Below, piece after piece: positions 1-11,082 of a stretch of 64,000 nucleotides of DNA (its first letter is position 1; every line of letters starts with the position of its first letter). Source of the DNA: Polytrichum commune. Lineage: Eukaryota > Streptophyta > Polytrichopsida > Polytrichales > Polytrichaceae. The translations under genes and the position numbers were made by a program. The notes beneath the pieces were generated by a model. That model saw nothing but the letters and a program-made list of their open reading frames with translations, had not been told where the DNA came from and ran no database searches. The stretch is from contig OX485804.1 in NCBI GenBank assembly GCA_950295325.1, forward strand, positions 67,494,033 to 67,558,032, given 5' to 3'.

Positions 1-85
1 GATTCTTCAAAAGTGATAGGGTCATTCTCCTCTCAAACTCAACCGGTTCATCTGTAACTGACCACCGTTTCTTCCCGGACGAAGG
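1..85 (-). repeat. Arm fragment of long-inverted-repeat element (AACCGGTT family)
   Basis: Read on the minus strand, this piece carries the outer part of the arm seen more fully at 9996-10745: a CCGGGAAGAA block, then ACAGATGAACCGGTTGAG and a run ending TTTGAGA. Further arm copies lie at 11610-11880 and 24170-24335. The window edge may cut it. It has no coding content. Confidence 0.5.
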
Positions 86-598
86 TTTGAAGTTTTATAA
101 TTACTCAAAATCAACATGGCAAGTTGGCATTTTGTGTGTGTTTTTGGGCGACAACTGTGTTCCCTTTTCGCACCTAGAATTTCCACAACAATCAAGGTAT
201 TATTAATGTGCACCACACACTCATATTTGTTGTATACATTCAAAAGGCTACGCAAATTTAGTAACATTGTTCCTGAAATTGATACCCCAATAGAGTGCGA
301 ACAAAATCAACACATCCCAAGAAGTCTTCAAGAATCGTTTTCAGTATACAGGTACTTTGATAATTTAGTTGCTACATGTCACGAATAGAGAACTTCAAGG
401 CTGAGGTCCTGGAAGATATTAGAGAAAGTAGAACCGCTTATCTAAATATGACCAATAAGGATTATGCCGCTTTTATGACTTCTCAAGTCCGAGCGTCTGT
501 GAGTCATCCAATACAAGGGATCATTTTTGAAACTTGGTCCTCAACTCAAGAAGTAGTATCATAATTTGACGGACACTAAATTTTTGTAGGTAAATGGG
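86..598. other. No recognised feature
   Basis: AT-rich sequence. A 62-codon frame on the plus strand at 376-564 has fairly protein-like composition, but I recognise no domain and see no splice or promoter context, so I do not call a gene. Confidence 0.3.
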
Positions 599-898
599 AA
601 CTATAGCTATAGTTTAGGGCCAAGGCTAGACACCCACCTTTTGTGGGCTACGCCCCCACCAACATTACTAAGGTAAAGGAATCTATCAAGTAAAAATATG
701 ATCTTTGTAGATTTTTTTGTTAATTTATCTCAAGTAGGTGCATTTAGACGAATGTGGGACCTCTGATGTTAATTCCATGATCACATGCCTTTTTTTAAAA
801 CAAAATATGCATACTATAGTATAGTTGACATTCACCTTGGTAATGTTGGTGGGGGGCCAACTGAAACAAGTGGGTGTCTAGCCCTAGCTGTAGTTTTG
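599..898. repeat. Foldback element with about 65-bp imperfect inverted repeats
   Basis: The left arm (about 607-676) contains GGCTAGACACCCAC followed by CCCCACCAACATTACTAAGG. The right arm (about 832-893) is its reverse complement with a few changes. The spacer is about 155 bp and has no coding signal. The structure suits a non-autonomous foldback DNA transposon. The ends are not sharp and no target duplication is evident. Confidence 0.55.
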
Positions 899-1140
899 AA
901 GATGAGACTAGACTATATTGTTGATAAGTTCGGTGTTGTGCTCTTTAGTCAAAGATGGCATCTATGTTAGAGTGCTAAGTAAAAGGTCAAGCCAAGGTGA
1001 ATGTTCACAACACCTAGCAAGGGGGAGGGAGAACTGGGGAAGGGGAGGGTGCAAACACTAATTGCTATCGTAGAGCCCGGTGGTTGTTGATTTCAAGCTA
1101 AGTTAATCCCTAAATCATATGTCAAAGATCCCGCATTAGT

Positions 1141-1431
1141 CTATTGAATATCTTCCTCTTGCATACTAAATTGTAAACACAAGGCACTTGCCATTTATAT
1201 GTTCAATAATATCTTCCCCTTGCTTAGTAAAGCACAAAACTATCATCTCGTGTATCCCAATGTGCTATGCTAAGTGTCATAATATAAATAATTCTTCACA
1301 TAATAAGAGTTACTTATGTTGACAAATAGTATCATATTGATAGCTAGGGGACGTGACACTTTAATACCTCTAGGTATCTAGTTTAGGCCCTTCATAAATA
1401 GTGCATGTGACATTGAATACCATAAACGGTG
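1141..1431 (-). mobile_element. MITE family A, truncated copy (A3)
   Basis: This aligns with the right half of the element at 15845-16359. Shared blocks include the repeated phrase around CCCTTGCATACTAAA, the GTATCCCAATGTGCTA block, the CCTCTAGGTATCTAGTTTAGG block, and the terminal repeat ending AATACCATAAACGGTG at 1431. The left half is missing, and the TA expected after the end has become TT. Confidence 0.6.
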
Positions 1432-2044
1432 TTGGGATGAATCAACAACCAAGCTATAGGAGGCTAATTTTAACTACTACCTTCCTTGGTAGGTGTTAGG
1501 AAACCAAAACGGACAAGCTCGAAACAACAAAGATGGTTGAACATGAAAATTTGTCTAGCATATTTTTGGGAGAACTCTTGGCAACCCGTGTCGTAATCCT
1601 CACATGGCAATGAAGGGGGAGAACCGGCTGCTACACTAACTAGTCCTATTCGTGTGGTTGGAAAATCAACATGGAAATATAGCGTGGACCGTACTAATTT
1701 TCTAGTCAAGATGGAAACAATGTGTGTCCAAGACCCACGTTAAATGATGTGATGTAAGTTTAAACCCATGTTAGATTATGAAATGCCACATCTCCTACAC
1801 TACACTAATTTCCCTTCACTCTTGGGAAGGAGGTGGCCTTTCGGCAAAGATACACGGTTAGGAATGCTACATCAAAGTCGTTCATTGGTTTATTTCTTCC
1901 CGTTGATTTACTAGGAGCTTGGCCTACAAAGATGGTAGACTCATTGTGAATCAAAACCCCTCTTATTAATCCGCTAACCATCGACCGAGTAGGTGTAAGT
2001 ATGACTCTTAAAATAGAAAACATCAACTAATCCAAAACACCCCC
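1432..2044. other. No recognised feature
   Basis: Short open stretches exist on the minus strand at 1470-1709 and 1805-2026, but none shows a recognisable domain. I see no repeat or RNA gene. Confidence 0.3.
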
Positions 2045-2162
2045 CGAAGTTGCGGTGTCAAAAAACTTCTCGTTGAAAGCTTGGCGTGAAAATATTTGAT
2101 TTTGAGCCTCAAATTTTCTAGCCAGGCAGATAAATCGGACAATCATTTTGGGATGGAGGGAG
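2045..2162 (+). mobile_element. Stowaway-like MITE right end
   Basis: The segment ends GGGATGGAGGGAG followed by TA at 2163-2164. On the other strand that reads TA-CTCCCTCCATCCC, the hallmark terminus of plant Stowaway MITEs (Tc1/mariner superfamily, TA target). The opposite end is not identifiable, so this is a fragment. The left boundary is approximate. Confidence 0.45.
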
Positions 2163-2312
2163 TAACTCCTTTCCGGAGCATTTGCATGTTGCATGTCGTA
2201 TGATTCCCTTCTCACAAAGATGAACACCACCAATGATCCGACCTTTATAGAGTGATGTGTTGTTCGACTACAATGTGCACAAACATCAAACCGAGCTTAG
2301 TAAATTAGACTA

Positions 2313-2768
2313 CATTCTAAACTCCATAGGATCACACATGTGGAGACCAAAGTGCACATGATGTTACAGAGTTTTGTAGTGTTAACATGGATGCGTGATA
2401 CTATAGAATTAGTGTAGCATGTGACACTATGGAATTACACAAAGTGCAACATTTTAATGGTGTGGTAAGGTCCACTCCACTTGGCCTTCCCGGACGATTT
2501 GGCATATTGATGCATCAACATTCAACAAGTGGCATAAGAAGAATAAGAATAAGAAGAAGAAGACACTCCACAAATTGAAACATGGCACAATGCGAGGGTG
2601 TGGGTTGACTTCTTTGATGGTATGCATTAATGACAAAATTCATGATATAAGGGAAAGAAATGTGACAATAAAGAGTGAGATTTGATCTTCGCACATCTGT
2701 TTCCTAGGGTTTCGAGATATTAAAAAGTGAGTGACATTATGGGGGTTGATATTACAGAGTTTAGGGTG
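2313..2768 (+). mobile_element. MITE family D, copy 1
   Basis: The element is flanked by TA (2311-2312 and 2769-2770). It starts CATTCTAAACTCC and ends ATTACAGAGTTTAGGGTG. It shares long blocks with 27918-28279, including AAAGTGCACATGAT, AGTGTTAACAT, TAGCATGTGA and TTCCTAGGGTTT, and with the inverted fragment at 29055-29215. No protein is encoded. The TA flanks and CA-start termini point to Tc1/mariner-type mobilisation (inference). Confidence 0.6.
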
Positions 2769-2997
2769 TAGTGACAAGAGCTCAAAACAATAAATCCCAC
2801 AATGAAGAGAAGAAAGAGTGTAGTGCATCTTGAAAACTACTAACAAAAACCAATTGGGTCCTACACAGGAAAACCAATCTCCTTGGATATGTGTGCAATC
2901 TACACAGGAAAGGCCAGGAACAGGGACAAGTAAGGTTCAAAATGGCATCCCAAGGCTCGACTTCTGGACATGGTTGCACTTCGGGTCAATTATGTTT

Positions 2998-3118
2998 TCT
3001 AATGACTGAACAATCTATTGATTTTTTTGTGAGTAAGGATTGAACTCCTGAGTAAGATGTTATTGTATCGCGTAACTCCCGAATAGCAGCACGCACCGAT
3101 TGGGATATTCAACGTAGC
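2998..3118 (+). mobile_element. MITE family C, truncated copy (C3)
   Basis: Shared phrases with 31778-31929 and 57754-58221 are a TTGTTC/GAACAA plus ATAGATTG block, AAGATGTTATTG, GTAACTCCCGAATAGCA, and the end CACCGATTGGGATATTCAACG. Only the right part is present. Confidence 0.4.
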
Positions 3119-4070
3119 CCACTTCTCGTAGGATATGAAACATGTGATTAGTACAAGATGTTTAGTACATCCAAATTGAGGTCACAATCACTTCCCTTTC
3201 ATTTTCGAAGCTCTTGTTTGTTATCGAAGTGAAAATCCTCGTGCTCGTTGAACGGTCATATAAGTCCCTCTATTTATGTTGGTTATAGAGTTTAGAATGG
3301 TTCCTATAGTTTTGAACACGTAGTCCTTTCTCTTTAAAACACATACCACTCAAATATTGGCGTTCTAATAAGAGAAGTATCCAGAAAAAGCTTTTCTTCC
3401 TTATCATATTCATTGCATGAACACACCACTCTTCTCTTCATTATACACAAAACACTATGCCCGAATGACTCTTACCTAGATCGCATCAACATCGACCTCA
3501 TCAAAGTGCACACCGCCAAAGCATTTCTAGTTTTCCGGTGGCGAGAGTGAGCACGGAATTTGGACACACGTGAAGCACAAATCAAGGGGGCCCACAATCT
3601 TTGAGGCGGTGGGTGGCCGGCCGGCATAAGTTGTGACGCGACCATGGTGGAAGTTGGGATTTGGATAAACCTAATCCCTCCCAAACTTCTCAACCCCATC
3701 CCAACCTTCAAGTGGAAGGTCGGTAGTGGTAAAGTAGATTGATATTTAGTGTGTGGGCCTTATCTGGTCACTCTTCTTGATCAAACACCTATATATGTTT
3801 GACTGTTGTGTACGATATATTGTTAAGAATGGATCCAAAATAAACATACTATATGTTATGACAAAATTAAATTTTGTAGTTACAGTTATAAAAAAATCTT
3901 CATGATAGAACAATTCCAAACTAATCCAATAGTTGAAATCATATGCTAAGACATTGGAAGTGCTCACAATAAGGTCACCTGCCTTACAATAACATTGGTT
4001 CATTTGTTGGGTTGAAATCATGTTATTTGCAATACATGTGTCACTTTGTGTGGGTAGTTGATGACATCCA
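3119..4070. other. No recognised feature
   Basis: I see no protein homology, repeat copy or RNA gene here. Minus-strand open frames at 3472-3711 and 3746-4075 look like chance frames. Confidence 0.3.
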
Positions 4071-4072
4071 TA

Positions 4073-4300
4073 CACTAAATATGATGTTTGGTGTCAATGA
4101 CTAGTTGGAGTTACACATTCCTATATGTTTTGTTTTTTTATTAATGTAAATTTTTTACCAAGTAAAGATGTTAATGCTCTATAATGTCCAAACAATCAAT
4201 TTGACCTTGATTGGTAAAAAAAATGAGATGTACGATAAACAATTATAGCATTGCGTAATTCCGAATAAGTAAGTGACACCAAATAATAAAATATTTCGTG
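4073..4300 (+). mobile_element. MITE family B, copy 1
   Basis: A 228-bp element bounded by TA (4071-4072, 4301-4302). It starts CACTAAATATGATGTTTGG and ends AAATAATAAAATATTTCGTG, imperfect inverted repeats of each other. The subterminal GGAGTTACAC pairs with GTAATTCC near the other end. The core AAGTAAAGATGTTAATG ... TGTCCAAACAATCAATTTG is shared with 25108-25312 and, inverted, with 7274-7480. It is non-coding. Confidence 0.7.
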
Positions 4301-4302
4301 TA

Positions 4303-5440
4303 GTGATTGAGGAGACAATCTCTTGAACCCGTCAACTCAATAATTGTTGACCTAGTTGATTATTTTACCCTCACAATGTTCATGAATGTAAATGAAACAA
4401 ACTTAAGCAGGTTGACTCTTGCAAAAACCAAAGGCCCACCATACCTAGTATGGTGTTGGTGTTGCTATATTGGGATGGTAACAATATACGGAAATAGTGC
4501 TACTTCTAAAATAATTCTATGGAAAATAAAATACTATACTAGACCAAAACTACTAGAATGGACCAAAGAAAAGAAAACTCCGGTGTTAAAGTACAGAGGT
4601 GAATGTGAGCCCGTTTTTCAAGTATAGAGGTGAATGTGTAACTAATATTATACGACTCGGAGTAACTTAGTGGTCACTTGGAAGATTAGACCTCAAATGG
4701 GCACTATTTCTTGATTTCTCCTCAGGTTGCGTTGACTCCCCCGTGGCAGTTGTATTTTGGTTCCTTTCCTTGCAATTGAATTTTCAATTTGTGCCAAAAA
4801 AATCCTAATATTTTATGGACCAATGCTATGAACCAAAACTACTATGAAACCTAAAAGGCCAAAAATGGATGTCCTAGGGATTTTGAAGCATTTTAAATGT
4901 ATTCAATATGTTCTTTAAATTTCAATTTATTTCCTTCCCATTTGAATACTTTTAAGATTCTATCATCTATAATTTCACATGGCCTTTAATCCTTTTACCC
5001 CTTTCTTATCCTTTCAGGAAGGTACCATTTTTTCCATTATTTTTTTCCCATTTTCCTTCAACTTAATAGTATAGAACCCCTGTTTTTTATCAACACAAAA
5101 CATCTCAAATGACTACAGTCAAACATGTAACCTATATTATTTTTCATTAAAACAATCACTTTTATAAAATCAATAAATAATTACCATACATTTGAACACA
5201 TAGATGTAGTCCCAATATATCCCTTCGCAACTTTCTTCTATATAAGGATGTGGAAATGGAAATGATGGGTGTAAGCAAACTACAATGTCCTTATTTTGAT
5301 GTCACACTATAAATTTTTGCAACCCATTAATAAGTTACAAAAATCCTACGCTCAAAGATCTTTACATCATATAAAATAGGACTCATGTATATGATATAAT
5401 CTTCATAACAAGAAGTTTCAAGAAAAAGATATTGTCTTAC
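4303..5440. other. No recognised feature
   Basis: A 106-codon plus-strand frame (4307-4627) begins right after the MITE. It shows no known domain, and its upstream part lies against transposon sequence. The rest is AT-rich with nothing identifiable. Confidence 0.3.
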
Positions 5441-5443
5441 CAA

Positions 5444-5941
5444 ATGTATACATCATATAAGGGACTTTTGTGTCAATTACATATTCAAGGCCACAATCCC
5501 TATGAAACATGTATACATACTTATTATTTTGAACTTGTAAAAATATACGATATTTTCTTCAAAGTTTATGAATATAGTATAGATTTACAAATGATGTTTG
5601 TAGACAATTTAGAAGACATTTTTGAAGACTTAGGACTTTTCAAACACCCACTAACACCATGCAACGACGAAGTCCTAAATAGCTTCATAAAATGTCTTGC
5701 ATATGTTTTTTTCATTGAAGTTATATCATGTGATGAAAAGCATGATTCTGAGTACTCACCTTTTTCTTTTCCTTTTTTGTCTACATCTATTCTATACAAT
5801 GATGATGTCAGCACTATGGCGTATGTGGTGGATAAGGCGTTCAATTTGGCTACATACATAATAGATAGTATTTTGGTCTTGAATATGTGGTGGATAGGGT
5901 TTTGTGCATACGTAGGGTTCGTTCATCTACAACATGCTTGA
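5444..5941 (+). CDS. Unrecognised open frame, 165 codons
   Basis: The frame runs uninterrupted from an ATG at 5444 to a TGA at 5939-5941 and is open upstream to about 5375. I recognise no domain. The product would be rich in Tyr, Phe, Ile and Cys, as expected when AT-rich DNA is translated by chance, with an acidic stretch around residues 50-60 and no clear signal peptide. No splice sites, TATA box or polyadenylation signal were confirmed. It is listed because it is among the longest frames in the window, but most likely it is not a gene. Confidence 0.12.
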   Translation: MYTSYKGLLCQLHIQGHNPYETCIHTYYFELVKIYDIFFKVYEYSIDLQMMFVDNLEDIFEDLGLFKHPLTPCNDEVLNSFIKCLAYVFFIEVISCDEKHDSEYSPFSFPFLSTSILYNDDVSTMAYVVDKAFNLATYIIDSILVLNMWWIGFCAYVGFVHLQHA

Positions 5942-7271
5942 ACCATAAAAGCACATAAAGGGAGTCCACCCCCCCCCCCCAAGTGGACACACTAGCTTGT
6001 TTTTACCCTCATGTGGCCTTTGACTGTCGCATCACATCCACCCCTGATGTGATGTGACGTGATGACCCTTGACGTATAATTAAACATCACTGAAGTAACA
6101 ACTCTAGTACTTTAGATTTCTTTTTTCTTTTTTCTTCTTTAAAGTTTTGTCTTGGAATCAACTACTAAGTCAATTGTTAGTTAGTAGTGGAATTGGTAGT
6201 TGATGATGGGATTGATTGTGTCTTCCCCTAGGTAAAATGTCCGACTTACCTCATGCCCGGCTCCAACATGACAAATGCCAACATGTAATCCCTACTTTTG
6301 TATGTCAACTCCATATTGGGTATTCTTTTTGTATTTCATAGTGAATTTTATTTGTGCTCTAACTCCAACAAGCATTAGGGGTTATGACTAAATTGTGTAT
6401 TTTCAAAAAAAAAAAAAAGCAGGATAAGAGGCTCTTCAATCATGATTGCTTCTTTAGGATGACAACGTTTCTATCTATTTATCTAGATTAGAAGAAATTT
6501 GAACAACCTACAATTGAAGATTATCGTTCCTTGTTCTTTGGTTTGACATAAGTTGGTCAATGTTGTTAAAGAAATGGTAGGGAAGTTGTAGAATCTCAAG
6601 CGGAAATTTCATGTGGATATTGAAATGCCAAACCATGTAGCATCATTATATAGTATTTCTCAAGAGTTGCTAAATATTTGCCTACAATTATGTATTGGAC
6701 TAATTGAGAATAGAATATTGATGATGGTGGAAATTGGAAGGATGAATATCCAAGGATAAGGAGTGGATGAAAGCAAGTTGACGGATTAGGTGTTAGATAA
6801 TTATAATCTATATAGAAGAGAGAATTTCATAAAGTGAAACAATCTATGTATATAAATAAGGAGGCTTCAGACTCTATAGAGTAAGACTTGAGACTTCTCG
6901 AAGTATATCTTATATATTATATATAGATATGGAATAGGGACCAAGGCTCGGGGGAAGGAGAACACGTGTGTTATATTTTGTGTGTGTCTTCAAATTAGAA
7001 GGTGAGCCTTTAGTTTGGAAATCGTGAACATTTTAATGCTTTTGATAGAGGTACGTTACAAATCACATCGATCCAATGATTAAGATATACTAATTTCTTC
7101 AAAAAATCAACTCCCCCTTTGAAAACTATATTCCTGAAAAACAGTTATGAATAGTTTAAGTACATTCATCGATATGCATGAAGACGACACAAAATGTGTT
7201 TGAAAATCGGCACAAACTTTGAAATCATACTTTGGAATTCATACTTTACTAAGGTGAGCCTTTAGTAATAC
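5942..7271. other. No recognised feature; contains a C12 tract
   Basis: A run of 12 cytosines lies at 5969-5980 between GTCCA and AAGTGGAC. The rest is AT-rich with no repeat copy or protein similarity that I can see. Confidence 0.35.
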
Positions 7272-7273
7272 TA

Positions 7274-7480
7274 CACCTTTTAGGGTAATTAGTGTCACTT
7301 ACTATTTGAAATTACTCAGTGCAATAACTATTTATTGTAAATCTCTTTTTTCACAAAGGTCAAATTTGTGGTTTAGACATTATAGAATAATAACAGCTTT
7401 ACTTGATGAAAATTTACATCAATAGTAAAATATAAAGCACTTTGTAACTCCAACAAGTAAGTACCACTAAATATCATATG
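7274..7480 (-). mobile_element. MITE family B, copy 2
   Basis: A 207-bp element between TA dinucleotides (7272-7273, 7481-7482). It starts CACCTTTTAGGGTAATTAG on the plus strand. Its reverse complement carries the family core AAGTAAAGCTGTTATTATTC ... GTCTAAACC, so it lies opposite to the copy at 4073-4300. It is non-coding. Confidence 0.65.
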
Positions 7481-7588
7481 TAGTGTGTTGAAAATTTTCA
7501 TTGTGTCGAGATTCTAAATATTAGTTGGTATGTCATGCTTCTAATTGTAACTTATAGGTGGGAGTAGTTGGGAGCAACTACATCAAAT

Positions 7589-9566
7589 ACTGGACTTCAA
7601 TCCTTTGGTGAGCGACACTTGTAGGTTTAAGATTCTTTAGTGAATGCATAAAAGTCTAACGGCATGTGTCCATGGCCCTCCACATTCTAGCAGACCGCTA
7701 AAATGTGGTTGGATGGCGGCTTGTGCTTAACTACATTCGAACACCTCCAGCTTATTATTATCTAGAATCTAATGAGTGGCCTACATGGAAACTCACCCTA
7801 AGGTTGAGTTTCCATGTAGTCTGCTTGCTCACCATGTTATCTAGTGTCAAGGACAAACCCGCCCTAATGTAGAGGGAATTTGGTGGGGGTAGGGTTCATA
7901 TGTGCCAACTAGCTACTCCCATCTTCTCAAATAATATGGGTTCACCTAGCTAACCTCCTTCTCCAAGCTAAAACCTCCTCCTCCTCCTAAAAGCGGCCTC
8001 CAATACTTCGGTGACGGCTAAATAATAAGTGACACTAAATATCTTAGGTTTGAGATTCTTTAGTAAATGCATGAAAGTCTAGCGGCATGTGTCCATATCC
8101 CTCCACATTCTAACAGACCGCCGGAATGTGGTTGGATGACAGCTCGTGGTTAACTACATGTGAGCATCTCCAACCTACTTTTATCTAGAATCTAGTGGGC
8201 GAGGAGCCTACATGGAAACTCACCCTAAAGCCATCGATCTTACCATAACACTGCACGTATAATGGAGGGTAACAGTTGTTCTAGTGCTTATCTACACCCA
8301 CATGGTTCTAAAATGCCTCAACTAACTAGCATTTTGGGAATGGCCAAGATTTTAAACCTCTGTAGCTAAAACTTCCCCCTCCTCCTAAAAGCGGCCTCCA
8401 ATACTTCGGTGACGGCTAAATAATAAGTGACACTAAATATCCTAGGTTTGAGATTCTTTAGTAAATGCATGCAAGTCTAGCGGGATGTGTCCATAGCCCT
8501 CCGCATTCTAGCAGACCGCCAGAATGTGGTTGGATGACGGCTCGTGGTTAACTACATGTGAGCATCTCCAACCCACTTTTATCTAGAATCTAGTGGGCGA
8601 GGAGCCTACATGGAAACTCACCCTAAAGCCATCAATCTTACCATACCATTGCATATCTAATGGAGGGTAACAATTGTTCTAGTGCTTATCTACACCCACA
8701 CGGTTCCAAAATGCCTCAACTAACTAGCATTTTGGGAATGGCCAAGATTTTTAACCTCTATAGCCAAAACTTCCTCCTCCTCCTAAAAGCAACCTCCAAT
8801 ACTTCGGTGACGGCTAAATAATAAGTGACACTAAATATCTTAGGTTTGAGATTCTTTAGTAAATGCATGCAAGTCTAATGGCATGTGTCCATAGCCCTCC
8901 ACATTCTAATAGACTGCCGGAATGTGGTTGGATGACGGCTCGTGGTTAACTACATGTGAACATCTCCAACCCACTATTATTTAGAATCTAGTGGGCGAGG
9001 AGCCTACATAAAAACTCACCCTAAAGCCATCGATCTTACCATACTACTGCATATCTAATGGAGGGTAACAATTGTTCTAGTGCTTATCTACACCCACACG
9101 GTTCCAAAATGCCTCAACTAACTAGCATTTTGGGAATGGCCAAGATTTTTAACCTCTATAGCCAAAACTTCCTCCTCCTCCTAAAAGCAACCTCCAATGC
9201 TTCGGTGACGGCTAAATAATAAGTGACACTAAATATCTTAGGTTTGAGATTCTTTAGTAAATGCATGCAAGTCTAGCGGCATGTGTCCATAGCCCTTCGC
9301 ATTCTAATAGACCGCTGGAATGTGATTGGATGACGGCTTGTGGTTAACTACATGTGAGCATCTCCAACCCACTTTTATCTAGAATCTAGTGGGCGAGGAG
9401 CCTACATGGAAACTCACCCTAAAGCCATTGATCTTACCATACCACTGCATATCTAATGGAGGGTAACAGTTGTTCTGGTGCTTATCTACACCGGCACGGT
9501 TCCAAAATGCCCCAAACTAACCAGCATTTTGGGAACGGCCAAGATTTTTAACCTCTGTAGCATGCA
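7589..9566 (-). repeat. Tandem array of 398-bp units derived from a Harbinger-like MITE
   Basis: The same junction, AACTCACCCTAA, recurs at 7794, 8221, 8619, 9017 and 9415. The last four are exactly 398 bp apart; the first interval is 427 bp. The segment before each junction is homologous to the right half of the free MITE at 11922-12337, reversed. After the first junction (7801 onward) the sequence matches the other MITE end (GAGTTTCCATGTAG), so two elements meet head to tail around a single TAA. In later units the half after the junction is different sequence containing CTAACTAGCATTTTGGGAA. Each unit also holds AATAAGTGACACTAAATAT, resembling the family A terminus. The last unit stops near 9566. 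Confidence 0.85.
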
Positions 9567-9995
9567 GCTAAATCCATGTAGACCCGAATATGTACGATGT
9601 TACCCATGCAAGCAAGCAAGGCGTCCAAAAAGGTAATTAGTGTTGTTGTGGTGATCCTAATCACCCGAGTGCTCATAAGTTAGTTTCCCAAGCATGCAGT
9701 CCCGAGTGACGCCTGGACAGCAAAACCGGGTGTGGCTTCGCTCTTCCCGCCTGCACATGAACTTGAATATCTTCACAAGGTGACTTTAAATAAGGAATAA
9801 AGGGCTACGAAGCCACCTTTCCATACCCAATAGGCTTCCCACGTGTCCTTAGAAACGCTGTTGGTCTACAGTCGAGGCTTCAATAAGTTATGTAGCCACC
9901 TGATCTTCAAGCAAATCCTGCAAAAGACGCTCTGCTTGAGCAGGTTTCAAGCAGAGCGTCTTGTCGGGCACGAGCTCCAACTTGGATCCATTGCA
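9567..9995. other. Unrecognised segment with a perfect 16-bp hairpin
   Basis: Slightly more GC-rich than its surroundings. The only clear structure is the inverted repeat at 9924-9962. I see no coding frame or repeat copy. Confidence 0.35.
9924..9962. repeat. Perfect short inverted repeat
   Basis: AAGACGCTCTGCTTGA and its exact reverse complement TCAAGCAGAGCGTCTT are separated by 7 nt. There is no T-run typical of a terminator. The function is unknown. Confidence 0.75.
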
Positions 9996-10745
9996 GGCCT
10001 ATGATCGGGGGAGAATCGGCAGTTAACTGTTACAGATGAGCCGGTTGAGTTTGAGAAATAACCGGTTGAAGTTCATCAAGACTGCAGGAAAATTTACCGA
10101 TAGTTTTTGAGGAATTTGTAGAAGAATATACTGCTGCTGTTTAATTAAGGAAAACTGAAGGATGTTAACATGTAACCGGTTGGACTTGCAAAACACTAGG
10201 ATCTCAACCGATTAGTATGCCCAAAAATCTCCCCGATCACTGTTGCAGGCTTGACCACCTGAACCCACCAGAAGATGGAGGAGGAGTTGCAGTGTTTTTT
10301 TGGGCATGGAGTGAGCTGTGGCGCTGGTAGTAGTGCAGGCCATGTTCAAGTCAGTTATATATAGCTGGGCTGTCACTTGACACCCTGGAGGCCAATACGA
10401 CAATGTAATAAGATATGCAGGTGTTATGTGGCTACTTTTCTTGATCAGACCAGTGCCCCGGCAGTTTTTGGGCATAGTTGGTCAAGAATCAAGATGGCGA
10501 ACGAACCTATACACTGGTTTCTTGGAGGCAAGGGTTTAGGCATTCAACAAGGAATGAGTGTATGGGTTGGTTCGCCCAAATCTAGTCAAGATCCTAGTGA
10601 TTTTAAATCTAGCCGGTTACGTGTTGACATCTTCCGGTTTTGTTTTATTCATTTGGGGTAAAATGATCAGTAATTCTCCTAAAGTCTCCAACTTCAACCG
10701 GTTTATCTGTACCTAAGCGCTAGTTCTTCCCGGACATAGGATCAG
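9996..10745. mobile_element. Foldback element with about 200-bp inverted arms
   Basis: The left arm (about 9996-10215) reads ACAGATGAGCCGGTTGAG, TTGAGAAATAACCGGTTGAA, GACTGCAGGAAAATTTACCG, TGTTAACATGTAACCGGTTG, then CACTAGGATCT. The right arm (about 10590-10745) is a diverged reverse complement. Both arms continue inward to a TATGCCCAAAAA block. Long arms with a non-coding middle recall Mutator-like or foldback transposons, but I could not find a 9-11-bp target duplication, so the superfamily is open. Confidence 0.6.
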
Positions 10746-11082
10746 ACCCCTAGATTTGATGGGTATGTGGTTCCATGAGGATCAAAGAGCAAACATCATA
10801 AGACACATGTTTGAAAGATTGCAACACGTCCTCGGATATTAATAACTACTCTACACTCGATAGTGAACATGATTGGGAGGACCTATGTATCTAGTTAAGA
10901 AATCAACAACCATGCACTTCTGATATCATGACTAAAGTCGGGGAGATCCGATTCTGAATATGGTTTTGGCATATGTTTCATCATAGATTTTGCTTAATGC
11001 AACACCAATTTTCTCGTGTAAATCTAAACAATGGAAGTTGGAGAGCTCGAAAAAGAAACCGAATAACACCCACATACCTTAA

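Noticed and set aside
3025-3060. tRNA-like B box (minus strand GGAGTTCAATCC)
   Set aside because: No A box at the right spacing and no cloverleaf. The sequence is part of a family C MITE copy.
7981-9566. Satellite or centromeric repeat unrelated to transposons
   Set aside because: Each unit contains the terminus and flank of the Harbinger-like MITE present singly at 11922-12337, so a MITE origin explains it better. There are too few units for a centromere call.
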